Source: Mycolicibacterium frederiksbergense
GTDB lineage: Bacteria; Actinomycetota; Actinomycetes; Mycobacteriales; Mycobacteriaceae
Length of the DNA stretch: 64,000 nt
Reading direction: 5' to 3'
NCBI RefSeq assembly: GCF_012223425.1
Contig: NZ_CP038799.1
Location: forward strand, 4,758,249-4,822,248
The number at the start of each line of letters is the position of its first letter. Within the stretch, counting starts at the first letter, position 1. A program made the translations under genes and the position numbers. Shown here one piece after another: positions 32,019 to 39,621 of the stretch. A model generated the notes under the pieces. The model worked only from the letters and a program-made list of their open reading frames with translations. It had not been told where the DNA came from and searched no databases.

Positions 32019-32388
32019 CGGCCTCCTTCTTCAGCACCAGCGCCGGCAGGATCAGGGTGGCGATGGCGGTGACCAGCCAGACCACCACGGTGGCCGCGAT
32101 CCAGGAGCCGGTGCCGCGGATGCTGATACCGCTGGAGAACAGCGAGGCCAGGATCAGGGCGGCCAGGGTGGAGACCAGGCCGATCCCGCCGAGGAAGGCC
32201 GAGGCGTAACGGCTGGCCATCTTCAGGAAGAACGGCGACAGGATGCCCTGCGCGACGGTGAAAATGACCACCGCGGTGAGGAATCCGAGCGGGCGCAGTG
32301 TCATGCCGGGCACGATCAGCGAGGCGACCAGCAGCCCGATGGCCGAGGACCCCAGGAACACGGCGATGCGCAGCAGGAATCTGATCAC
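32008..32388 (-). CDS. four-helix membrane protein, phage holin superfamily IV-like
   Basis: A 126-residue protein that is almost entirely membrane helices (FLLRIAVFLGSSAIGLLVASL, LGFLTAVVIFTVAQGILSPFF, AFLGGIGLVSTLAALILASLF, WIAATVVVWLVTAIATLILPAL), ending LKKEAATS. This is the pattern of the mycobacterial four-TMS PF04020-like family. Despite the holin label the chromosomal members are not linked to phage, and the role is unknown. It precedes tRNA-Met divergently and overlaps the AhpD-like gene at its 3' end. Confidence 0.82.
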   Translation of the reverse strand: MIRFLLRIAVFLGSSAIGLLVASLIVPGMTLRPLGFLTAVVIFTVAQGILSPFFLKMASRYASAFLGGIGLVSTLAALILASLFSSGISIRGTGSWIAATVVVWLVTAIATLILPALVLKKEAATS

Positions 32389-32457
32389 CCGGTGAGCGTA
32401 ACCGGGGTGCGGGCCAGGTGGGGGTGCTGTGCGAACATAGGTGCCGCTATACGCGTC

Positions 32458-32531
32458 GGGGCGGTAGCTCAGTTGGTCAGAGCCGGGGACTCATAATCCC
32501 TTGGTCGCGGGTTCGAGCCCCGCCCGCCCCA
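32458..32531 (+). tRNA. tRNA-Met (elongator, anticodon CAT)
   Basis: A complete cloverleaf: acceptor GGGGCGG/CCGCCCC, D arm GCTC/GAGC, anticodon stem GGGGA/TCCCT with loop CTCATAA, T arm GCGGG-TTCGAGC-CCCGC, discriminator A. A fully paired first acceptor base pair and absence of the initiator-type three G-C pairs in the anticodon stem favour elongator Met over initiator; a tRNA-Ile2 with lysidine-modified CAT cannot be excluded but the body resembles the mycobacterial elongator. CCA is not encoded. The abiEii stop lies 2 bases beyond the discriminator. Confidence 0.92.
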
Positions 32532-32533
32532 CT

Positions 32534-33283
32534 TCAACGGATTACTCGCGCCCACGCGTCGTGCACCGCGGACAGGGCATCCCTCGACGAGACGGTGAGG
32601 CGGGTTTGGCCGGAGAGCTGGTTCCGCCAGTCGGCCTCTGTCGGCGCCTTCGTGAAGTCGCGCAGAGCCGGCGGTTTGTTGGTGGGGCCAAGACGGCGGT
32701 ACAGGGTTCCGGCTTCGGCGTCGATGGCGCCGATCTGGTCAAGCGCCCACAGATCCCACAGATCACGGGATGCGCGGCGGTCGAACCATGTCGCGGTCTT
32801 GGATGCCGCGAAGGCGGGCAGGGTCGGCACCAACAGGTCGGCTGCGGGCGCATCGGCGTACCGCTGCACCAGTGATCGCCGCTCCGCCGGCCACACGGTC
32901 CGGTCCCGGGAGGACAGCAGTTGGATTCTCACCGTCAACCCTTCCGAGGTTCGCAGGACGGCCGCCCGTGTATCGGGAACGCTGCCGAGTGCCGGGTTGA
33001 GGGTGAGTCGCCCGTGAGTGCGGGCGAGAGCCCGGGGCAGCGCGTCGTCCAGATCGGTAGCTATGGATCTGCGATCGGCGACGGCAATGATGTCGATGTC
33101 CTCGCTCAGGCGTCCATTCGGGAGATGCGTACGCGCGAGTGCGGTTCCACCGATGAAATGGATTCGGTCGCCGAAGTTCCGGCTCAGGAAGGCGAGGAGG
33201 TGGGAGATGAGGTGATCCCGTTCGACCTGCTCGGCCGCGACGCCGAATTGCTCGGCAACAGCTACCTTTTCGTCGCTGTTCAT
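32534..33283 (-). CDS. AbiEii/AbiGii-family nucleotidyltransferase toxin
   Basis: A 249-residue toxin. The nucleotidyltransferase motif I is visible as FIGGTALARTHLPNGRLSEDIDI (GG(T), then S-x-D-x-D metal ligands), and the C-terminal KTATWFDRRASRDLWDLWAL fits the K...R...RD..DLW motif of AbiEii/MenT proteins. Members transfer nucleotides to tRNA or other targets, arresting growth, for example during phage infection. The gene starts in a 4-base ATGA overlap on the abiEi antitoxin and ends right next to tRNA-Met, tail-to-tail. Function in phage defence is inferred from family knowledge. Confidence 0.88.
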   Translation of the reverse strand: MNSDEKVAVAEQFGVAAEQVERDHLISHLLAFLSRNFGDRIHFIGGTALARTHLPNGRLSEDIDIIAVADRRSIATDLDDALPRALARTHGRLTLNPALGSVPDTRAAVLRTSEGLTVRIQLLSSRDRTVWPAERRSLVQRYADAPAADLLVPTLPAFAASKTATWFDRRASRDLWDLWALDQIGAIDAEAGTLYRRLGPTNKPPALRDFTKAPTEADWRNQLSGQTRLTVSSRDALSAVHDAWARVIR

Positions 33284-33921
33284 CGTCGGGTCCAGGTCTC
33301 CGCCCGGCGCAGGGATGCGACGCGCCGCTGTTCGGTCGCCAAGACCTGTAGGCGGTCCTTATCGCTGCGTTCATACAGCGCCGCGACCGCACTCGGGACA
33401 TCGACCTCGGCACCGCCGAGTTTCGGGCGGTGCGCGAGGTCCAGGATCGTCTGTTCGGGTGTGGTCACCAGTGTCGAGCCGAGTTCGGTGTCGTAGCGTT
33501 CGGCATCCAATTCATGTGTGTTGCGTTTGACGAACTGGACCATCGCAGCGCGGTCGGACAGTGGGATGGGGCGGTGCTGGGCAGGCACTGCGACGGTGGC
33601 GGTGGCCAGCGCGCGCGGAATCGCTCCGTGGAGCCGGGCGGCGCTGACGCCCATGACGATGATGCTGTCCGGGTCGTAGATCGCCGAGGCGATTCCGGCT
33701 GCGGCCGTCTCCAGGCCCGGCATCCAGCGGCGCCCAACCATGTCCCGCGGCACGACGACGTAATAGCCATCGGCCAATCGGTGCAGGAGACCGCGTTCGT
33801 GAAGACGGGCCACCTCGGCCGCCGGATGCGCGTACGTATGTTTCGCCTGTGCCGGGCGGAAGGTCCCGAGCGGATGCGCAGCAAGGCTGCCGGGTACCGC
33901 TGTTCGGTGTGCGCGTCCCAT
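33280..33921 (-). CDS. AbiEi-type antitoxin/regulator
   Basis: A 213-residue protein. The N-terminal winged-helix part contains AAEVARLHERGLLHRLADGYYVVVP, the usual AbiEi wing (GLLxRLxxGxY), and a C-terminal domain with TTPEQTILDLAHRPKLGGAEVDV, typical of COG5340 antitoxins. AbiEi proteins repress their own operon by binding paired inverted repeats and block the nucleotidyltransferase toxin indirectly. The ATG is chosen for the GGAG 7 bases before it (GAAGGAGCGATT); upstream in-frame sequence runs through the dyad operator. It is the first gene of the two-gene module. Confidence 0.85.
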   Translation of the reverse strand: MGRAHRTAVPGSLAAHPLGTFRPAQAKHTYAHPAAEVARLHERGLLHRLADGYYVVVPRDMVGRRWMPGLETAAAGIASAIYDPDSIIVMGVSAARLHGAIPRALATATVAVPAQHRPIPLSDRAAMVQFVKRNTHELDAERYDTELGSTLVTTPEQTILDLAHRPKLGGAEVDVPSAVAALYERSDKDRLQVLATEQRRVASLRRAETWTRR

Positions 33922-33934
33922 AATCGCTCCTTCA

Positions 33935-33973
33935 GTATGCAGATCATAGGCTAATGGCCTATGAAATGCATAC
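33935..33973. promoter_or_regulatory. nested dyad operator of the AbiE module
   Basis: Two inverted repeats share one centre of symmetry at base 33954: an inner pair TCATAGGC / GCCTATGA around TAATG and an outer pair GTATGC / GCATAC. It lies 13 bases upstream of the antitoxin ATG. Two concentric dyads fit cooperative binding of an AbiEi dimer or two dimers and negative autoregulation. Confidence 0.72.
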
Positions 33974-34046
33974 TCGTGACCGTCTGGCATCGCAGCGCGC
34001 GCCGGCCCCTTGTCGACCCTTGACCACGCACCAGTCGGCTGTCAGT

Positions 34047-34061
34047 ATGACCAGTGGTCAT
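34047..34061. promoter_or_regulatory. TetR operator copy 1
   Basis: ATGACCA - G - TGGTCAT is a perfect odd palindrome upstream of the tetR gene. A second copy is centred exactly 20 bases further on, about two helical turns. Confidence 0.75.
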
Positions 34062-34066
34062 AAAAC

Positions 34067-34081
34067 ATGACCACTGGTCAT
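34067..34081. promoter_or_regulatory. TetR operator copy 2
   Basis: ATGACCA - C - TGGTCAT, the same arms as copy 1 with the centre base changed, 18 bases before the tetR start. Two copies in tandem suggest cooperative binding of two dimers and tight autoregulation of the whole downstream run. Confidence 0.75.
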
Positions 34082-34099
34082 GTTCGCTCGGGAGGCCTC

Positions 34100-34795
34100 A
34101 TGCCGACGGTCACCTGGGACCGCCTCGACCCGATCCGTCGCGCAGCCGTGGTGGAAGCAGCCGAGACAGAGTTCGGTGAGCACGGGTTTTCGCAGGGCAG
34201 CCTCAATGCCATCGCCCGGCGCGGCGGCGTCGCCAAGGGGAGTCTGTTCCAGTACTTCACCGACAAGCGTGATCTGTACGCCCACATCGTCGATGTCGCC
34301 AGCGAGCGGGTGCGCTCCGAGATCGAGGGCCGCATCCGCGAGTTGGACCCCAGCCGACCGTTTTTCGAGTTCCTGACCGACCTGCTCGATGCGTGGGTCG
34401 TCTACTTCGCCGATCATCCGCGGGAACGGTCGCTGCATGCCGCGGCCGTCCTGGAAGTCGACATCGATGCTCGCGTCAGTGTGCGGACCGTCATCCACCG
34501 GCACTACCTGGACATTCTGCGGCCGCTGGTGCACGACGCGCGGCTACGCGGCGACCTCCGCGCCGACTCCGACACAGATGCGCTGCTGTCCCTGCTGTTG
34601 ATGATCTTTCCGCACCTGGCGCTGGCACCGTTCGTGCGCGGCCTCGATCCCATCCTCGGACTCGACGATCCCACCCCGGAGCAGCCGGCACTGGCGGTGC
34701 GCAGGCTCGTCGCAGTGCTGGTCGCCGCGTTCGCACCTCACCCGTCCACGGTCGTCGCAGTTCTGCCAACACCATCAGCCCCGAACCTGATCTGA
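34100..34795 (+). CDS. TetR/AcrR-family regulator of the mycothiol/DsbA operon
   Basis: A 231-residue regulator. The HTH reads GFSQGSLNAIARRGGVAKGSLFQYFTDKRDLY, a typical TetR recognition region; the C-terminal ligand domain contains FADHPRERSLHAAAVLEVD. The ATG is preceded by GGGAGG at about 5 bases; a further upstream ATG would fall inside the second operator. Two perfect operator copies upstream imply self-repression. The gene is followed by the leader ORF, the MDMPI-family enzyme and the DsbA-like gene with very short spacing, so it probably controls all of them. Confidence 0.88.
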   Translation: MPTVTWDRLDPIRRAAVVEAAETEFGEHGFSQGSLNAIARRGGVAKGSLFQYFTDKRDLYAHIVDVASERVRSEIEGRIRELDPSRPFFEFLTDLLDAWVVYFADHPRERSLHAAAVLEVDIDARVSVRTVIHRHYLDILRPLVHDARLRGDLRADSDTDALLSLLLMIFPHLALAPFVRGLDPILGLDDPTPEQPALAVRRLVAVLVAAFAPHPSTVVAVLPTPSAPNLI

Positions 34796-34810
34796 GGAGG
34801 TCAAAAGTCC

Positions 34811-34879
34811 ATGACACGAACACGATTCGACGCGCTCGACGCAAGCAGACCCGGCGCCCGTGAGGTGGCTGCACGATGA
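34811..34879 (+). CDS. 22-residue leader or upstream ORF
   Basis: A short reading frame starting MTRTRFDALDASRPGARE and ending TGA inside an ATGA overlap with the next gene. A strong GAGGAGG lies 10 bases before its ATG, whereas the next gene has only the leader's own coding sequence upstream. Translation of this ORF would therefore couple to the MDMPI-family gene. It may be a regulatory leader or the start of a gene reduced by deletion; the peptide itself has no recognisable domain. Confidence 0.5.
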   Translation: MTRTRFDALDASRPGAREVAAR

Positions 34880-35664
34880 GGAGCCTCGACGAGATCCGTG
34901 CCGCCACCGAACGGTCCTTTCAGGCCACGGAGACCCTCTGCGCCGGACTGAAGGACGCCGACTGGCAGGCGCAGTCGCTCTGCCCGGACTGGAATGTCCG
35001 AGCCGTCGTCAGTCATGTCACCAGCATTGAAGCGGTGCTGGCTGATTGGCTGCCCGAGGATGCCGCGGCGCTTCCGCCGCTGGAGAAGATGGCGGAGTTC
35101 GAACGCGACACCGCAGGCCTGGACAACGCGGCCTTCCTCGAAAAGGTCCGCGCCATCTACGAACACCGCCGGCGCAATCTCGCATCCCTCACCGACGCGG
35201 ATCTGCAACGGCCCTCCTGGACACCGGTCGGCCCGAAAACTTACGGGCGATTCCTGGAGATCCGGGTCTTCGACTTCTGGGTCCACGAACGCGATATCGC
35301 CACCCCGCTGGCCATCGAGACCGACGACACCGGCATCGACGCCGAGATCGCACTCGGCGAGGTGGAGGGTTCGCTGGGCTACATCGTCGGCAAGAAGATC
35401 GGACTGCCCGACGGCACGAGCATCGCCTTTCACCTCACCGGGCCGATCGTTCGCGACCTCAACATCGCCGTCGAGGGCAAGGCCACCAGGGTCGACCACC
35501 TGCCGCACCCGGACGTCGAGATCTCCGCCGAATCAACCACATTCATCCAGCTCGCCTGCGGACGCATCGATCCTCAGGGTGCGATCGACTCCGGCGCGAT
35601 CAGATGGAACGGTGACGCCGAACTCGGCGAACGGGCCGCCCGCAACCTCAGGTTCACGATGTGA
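34876..35664 (+). CDS. maleylpyruvate isomerase-family mycothiol-dependent enzyme
   Basis: A 262-residue member of the MDMPI/DinB-like family. The N-terminal four-helix bundle shows CPDWNVRAVVSHVTSIEAV (H47 as a likely metal ligand) and a later FDFWVHERD helix with acid and histidine in the metal-binding arrangement; the C-terminal domain resembles an SCP2-like fold (GPIVRDLNIAVEGKATRVD). Family members use mycothiol to isomerise or conjugate small electrophiles. It overlaps the leader ORF at its start and the DsbA-like gene at its end (GTGA), so the proteins are made together. Confidence 0.85.
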   Translation: MRSLDEIRAATERSFQATETLCAGLKDADWQAQSLCPDWNVRAVVSHVTSIEAVLADWLPEDAAALPPLEKMAEFERDTAGLDNAAFLEKVRAIYEHRRRNLASLTDADLQRPSWTPVGPKTYGRFLEIRVFDFWVHERDIATPLAIETDDTGIDAEIALGEVEGSLGYIVGKKIGLPDGTSIAFHLTGPIVRDLNIAVEGKATRVDHLPHPDVEISAESTTFIQLACGRIDPQGAIDSGAIRWNGDAELGERAARNLRFTM

Positions 35665-36392
35665 CGAACCCACCCGCATCCGTCGATTTTCACTTCGACA
35701 TCATGTGCCCCTACGCATATCAGACCTCGTTGTGGATCCGCGACGTGCGCGCGCAGACCGGCCTCACCGTGAACTGGCGCTTCTTCAGCCTCGAAGAAAT
35801 CAACCGGAAGGAAGGCAAAAAGCACCCGTGGGAACGGGATTGGTCCTACGGCTGGTCGATGATGCGCATCGGAGCCCTGCTGCGCCGCAACTCGATGGAA
35901 GACCTGGACGCCTGGTACGGCCGCGCCGGAAAGGCTCTGCACGTCGACGGGCACAAGCCGCATGAGAAGGCCGTCGCCGAACACCTCCTTGCGGAACTCG
36001 GCTTCGACCCCAGTCTCGTCGAGGCGGCGATCGCCGACCTCACCACCAACGACGAGGTGCTGGCCGAACACCGGCGGGTGGTCGATGCCGACGGTTACGG
36101 CGTGCCGACGATGTTCTTCCCCGACGGGCAGTGCCTTTTCGGGCCGGTGCTCATCGATCCGCCGACCGGGCAGGCGGCCGTCCGACTCTGGGATGCCGTA
36201 CTGGCCTGGACCGAGTTTCCACATCTCTACGAGCTTCAGCGGCCCAAGACCCGCGCCGACGAGCGGCTGATCGCCGAGACCTTCCGCCCCTATCTGGAGG
36301 CGCGCGACTGGGTGTCGATCAACCGCGGCGAAGTGATCAGCTTCGGCGGCCCCGAGGCTCCGGATCAGCCCGCCCAGACGTCCTCGACGTAG
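35661..36392 (+). CDS. DsbA-family thioredoxin-fold protein (mycothiol-dependent nitroreductase Rv2466c-like)
   Basis: A 243-residue thioredoxin-fold protein with the helical insertion of the DsbA/FrnE family. The active-site motif reads C16-P-Y-A (FDIMCPYAYQ), so only the nucleophilic cysteine is kept and the resolving one is alanine; the cis-proline loop YGVPTMFF is intact. Rv2466c of M. tuberculosis uses CPWC and mycothiol to reduce nitro compounds. A one-cysteine version would work through a mixed disulfide with mycothiol or act as a transferase. The GTG start overlaps the MDMPI-family stop. Its last 28 bases overlap the convergent P450 gene. Confidence 0.8.
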   Translation: MTNPPASVDFHFDIMCPYAYQTSLWIRDVRAQTGLTVNWRFFSLEEINRKEGKKHPWERDWSYGWSMMRIGALLRRNSMEDLDAWYGRAGKALHVDGHKPHEKAVAEHLLAELGFDPSLVEAAIADLTTNDEVLAEHRRVVDADGYGVPTMFFPDGQCLFGPVLIDPPTGQAAVRLWDAVLAWTEFPHLYELQRPKTRADERLIAETFRPYLEARDWVSINRGEVISFGGPEAPDQPAQTSST

Positions 36393-39300
36393 TGGTCGGA
36401 GGCGACCAGGCCCTCCAGCCAGTCGCGGGCGGCGTCCTCGTCGGCGCCGGTGCGGGCCCGGTAGATGTCGCGGAACGCCGCGCGTACCGCCGGGGCCATC
36501 CGGCCGCCGTCCCCGCAGATGAACACGTGGGTGTCCTTGGCCGGATCCCCGATCAGCTCCCAGACAAGGTCGGCGTCGGCGGCGATCCGGTCCTGGACGT
36601 AGCGCACGCCGTTCTGCGGCGCCCGGGAGAACGCGGGTCGCATCGCGACGATGCCCTGGCGCTCGGCGTCCTCGAACTCTGCCCGGAAGATGTAGTCGAC
36701 GTCGGGGTCGCGCACCCCGAAGAAGCACAGCGCCGGTGCGAACGGTGCCCCGGCTTGTTTGGCCGCCAGCCGATCGCCGAGGAACCCGCAGAACGGCGCC
36801 ACACCGGTGCCCGCGCTGACCAGGATCACGTTCTTCTCCGGTTCCGCGCCCGCGCGGAACGCCTGGCGGGCCGGGTCCACCCTGGCGCGGATGTGCGCAC
36901 CGGGGGCGATGTCCGCCAGATGGTTTGACGCGACTCCCTTGAACAGTCCCTTGCCCGACCGCGCCGTGGTGTCGAGCACGCTGACGATCAGTGCCACCTC
37001 TTTCGGTGAGAGCCGGGACGAGGACGCGATCGAATAGTGGCGCGGGGTCATGGGTTCGAGCAGTTCGAGAAGTTCGGCGCCGGTCAGGGCGCAGGCCGGG
37101 AATTCCTGCAGACATTCCAACGGGCTGAGCGCGCACTGCTCGTCGGACGCGGCGAGTTCTTCGAGGCGCTGCTTTTCGGGGACGCACGGGTTGGTGGCGG
37201 CAAGCCGGCGGAGCTGACTCTGGGTCGCAGGTTTGCGGAGCTCGACGAAGTGGGTGAGGAGTTCGCGGACGCTCACCTCGCGGTCGAGTGCGATGAGCCG
37301 CCGCGACGTGCGGCGCGGGTTGATCGACAGCCGCAGGTTCGCATCGATGCCCAGTAGTTCGAGCACCATGTCAACCACCTCGGGGGGATTGTCCGCGAGC
37401 ACGGTGAGGTGATCGCCGGTGTGATAGTCCACGTCATCCGGAAGAGTCACGCGGACATAGCGTTTGGCCTGGCCCAGCGAGTTGTCGGCGCTCACCAGTT
37501 CATCGTTGAGCACCACGGTCATCGGCTCCACCGCAAACCTGGTGTCGATGGCCGCGGTGACCGGGCCGGTGATGAGCTTCAGATCGTAGAGCGGTTCGTT
37601 GTTGTCGGTCAGCGGTGCCGCGTCGGGGTCGCCGAACTGTTCGGACAGGGCTGCCCAGAACGCGGTGGTGAATTCCTCCAGTGCTCCGGTGAGGTCACCC
37701 GAGGTGTCGGCGGCGGCACGCGGGACCAGGGGTTGGGCCCCAAGTTCGTTCAGCCGCTGGTCGATTCGGATCGGTACGGCCTGGTAGGTGTCCGCCCAGT
37801 TGTGATCACCGACGCCGAGCACGGCGAAGCGCGGGCTGCCGCCGAGAACAGTGTCCTCGCTGAACAGCCAGTCCACGAAACCGCGAGCGTCATCGGTCGG
37901 CTGCCCGTTGTAGGACGACGCGACGATCAGAACGGCATCGGCGTCGGGTAGCCCGCCGGCGGCGTCGTCGAGGGGCGCCACGGTTGTGGCACAACCGATA
38001 TCGGCGGCCTCCTCGGCGAGTTGCTTGGCCAGCGCCCGGCAGGTGCCGAGGTTGGATCCGTGCAAGATGGCCAGCGTGGTGCCCGCTCTGACGGGCATCG
38101 AGGTTCCCACCACGGCCGGTGTGGACGGCTCTGCCACCGCGACGCGGCGATCCGCGGGGGAGCGGCGGATGAGGTCGAGCTGGAAGCCGACGGGCCGACG
38201 GCTCAGACCTTCCCACTGCAGCACATAATGCTGCGAGTCCACCAGGCGGTAACGGTGTACGAGGCGGGCGATCAACATGGCCGCCTCGTGCAGCGCGAAC
38301 TGCCGCCCGATACAGGAGCGCTCACCGGTCCCGAACGGCTTGAACAACGACGTCGAGCGGCCCTCGGCGGTGTCCGGGTCGAACCGGGACGGGTCGAACC
38401 GGGACGGGTCGAACAGCTCGACGTTGTCGCCCCACTGGGGCTGGCGGTGCAACGCACCGGTGAGGATGGTCACCGCCTCGCCGGCCTTGATCGGGTACTT
38501 TCCACCGATGACGGTGTCCACCAACGCCATCCGATCGAAGTTCAGCACCGGTGGGGACAGCCGCAGGGTCTCGCTGATCACCTGACGCAGATAGGAGAGC
38601 TTGCCGATATCGTCGTAGCTCGGCAGGTATTCGTCGTCGGATCCGAAGACCGCGTCCACTTCGCTCTGCACCCGGGCCAGCACCGCCGGGTGGTGCACCA
38701 GGTTGTAGACCGTGTTGGGCATGAGCTCGGAGGTGGTGAGCTGGCCGGCGATCAGGAACGTCATGATCTGGTTGCGGATGTTCGCCGGGTCGAGCAGCGG
38801 TTGACCTTCGCCGCTGTCGCCGAGCATGACGTAGAGCAGGTCGTCACCCGTGCCGGCCGCGCGGTGCCCGGCGATCAATTCGTCGAAGTAGCTGTGCAGG
38901 GTCGCGCGGTCGGCCGCCAACGCGGTTGTCTCGCCGTTGGTTACGGATTCGACGAGCGCGGAGGTGAAGCACGCGGGGATGGGGGCCAATCCGTCGTGTT
39001 CGAACGAGTCGAATCGTGCCCCGAACCCCGCCAGCCCGACGGTGTCCATCGCCAGCTTCTGCAGATCGTCGGAGACGTTGACCGGCGTACGTCCGGCGGC
39101 CGCATCCCACCGGTCGACCAGTTGCACGTTGATCTCGAGCATCGCGTCGTGGTAGTTGCGCAACCCCGCATAGCTGAAGCCCGGCAGGAGCACGTCGTGT
39201 GCCTTCTGCCAGTTCGGTTCGCCGTGGTACGCGGTGAACAGGCCGTCCCCGGCCAGTGGACGCACCCGGGCAAGCGTCTGGGTCATGTTCTTGGCGAATC

Positions 39301-39523
39301 TGCTTTCATCGCAGAGGTCGTCGACGAGTTCCATCGAGCACGCATAGAGCTTGCGGATGCCGTTCCAGTCCGCATAGAAGATCGGCCCGTGCCGCTCGGC
39401 CAGGATGTCGATGGGCAGGGCGTAGGGCCGTCCGGCCAGATCCGCCGCCGTGGGCAGGGGCTGCCCTTCGATAGACGGCACGTTGTCCAATGTCGGCGGC
39501 AGCGACGGCGAAAAGTCGGGCAT
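36365..39523 (-). CDS. self-sufficient cytochrome P450-reductase fusion (CYP102 / P450 BM3-like)
   Basis: A 1052-residue fusion with the architecture and length of P450 BM3. The heme domain (about 1-460) has the Cys loop FGTGERSCIGRQFALHE (heme ligand C404) and the K-helix SETLRL. The FMN domain follows (LAILHGSNLGTCRALAKQLA, SYNGQPTDDARGFVDWL), then the FAD/NADPH domain (RHYSIASSSRLS, SAGTGVAPFCGFLGDRL, FICGDGGRMAPAV), ending DVWAG as in BM3. Such enzymes hydroxylate fatty acids using NADPH and oxygen. The I-helix reads AGQLTT where BM3 has AGHETT, so the acidic residue is replaced by leucine. A 15-bp tandem repeat gives FDPSRFDPSRFD before the Cys loop. It faces the TetR-controlled operon. 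Confidence 0.94.
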   Translation of the reverse strand: MPDFSPSLPPTLDNVPSIEGQPLPTAADLAGRPYALPIDILAERHGPIFYADWNGIRKLYACSMELVDDLCDESRFAKNMTQTLARVRPLAGDGLFTAYHGEPNWQKAHDVLLPGFSYAGLRNYHDAMLEINVQLVDRWDAAAGRTPVNVSDDLQKLAMDTVGLAGFGARFDSFEHDGLAPIPACFTSALVESVTNGETTALAADRATLHSYFDELIAGHRAAGTGDDLLYVMLGDSGEGQPLLDPANIRNQIMTFLIAGQLTTSELMPNTVYNLVHHPAVLARVQSEVDAVFGSDDEYLPSYDDIGKLSYLRQVISETLRLSPPVLNFDRMALVDTVIGGKYPIKAGEAVTILTGALHRQPQWGDNVELFDPSRFDPSRFDPDTAEGRSTSLFKPFGTGERSCIGRQFALHEAAMLIARLVHRYRLVDSQHYVLQWEGLSRRPVGFQLDLIRRSPADRRVAVAEPSTPAVVGTSMPVRAGTTLAILHGSNLGTCRALAKQLAEEAADIGCATTVAPLDDAAGGLPDADAVLIVASSYNGQPTDDARGFVDWLFSEDTVLGGSPRFAVLGVGDHNWADTYQAVPIRIDQRLNELGAQPLVPRAAADTSGDLTGALEEFTTAFWAALSEQFGDPDAAPLTDNNEPLYDLKLITGPVTAAIDTRFAVEPMTVVLNDELVSADNSLGQAKRYVRVTLPDDVDYHTGDHLTVLADNPPEVVDMVLELLGIDANLRLSINPRRTSRRLIALDREVSVRELLTHFVELRKPATQSQLRRLAATNPCVPEKQRLEELAASDEQCALSPLECLQEFPACALTGAELLELLEPMTPRHYSIASSSRLSPKEVALIVSVLDTTARSGKGLFKGVASNHLADIAPGAHIRARVDPARQAFRAGAEPEKNVILVSAGTGVAPFCGFLGDRLAAKQAGAPFAPALCFFGVRDPDVDYIFRAEFEDAERQGIVAMRPAFSRAPQNGVRYVQDRIAADADLVWELIGDPAKDTHVFICGDGGRMAPAVRAAFRDIYRARTGADEDAARDWLEGLVASDHYVEDVWAG
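38376..38413. repeat. 15-bp tandem repeat inside the P450 gene
   Basis: Two exact copies of GGGTCGAACCGGGAC plus 8 bases of a third. On the coding strand it makes FDPSR twice in the meander segment before the heme-binding loop. In frame, so the protein is lengthened by five residues and not broken. Confidence 0.9.
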
Positions 39524-39621
39524 TGACGCAGCGTATGCGCTTGTCGGGGTGTGTCTCAGCCGATCGCCCGCAATTTACGACTTCGACATTTAATCGTTGG
39601 GTGCAGGGTGACCGGATGATG

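Noticed and set aside
38021..39526. 500-codon frame antisense to the P450 fusion
   Set aside because: Opposite a full-length, motif-complete P450; sequence is low in hydrophobic core patterns and rich in Val/Gly/Arg as in other antisense shadows.
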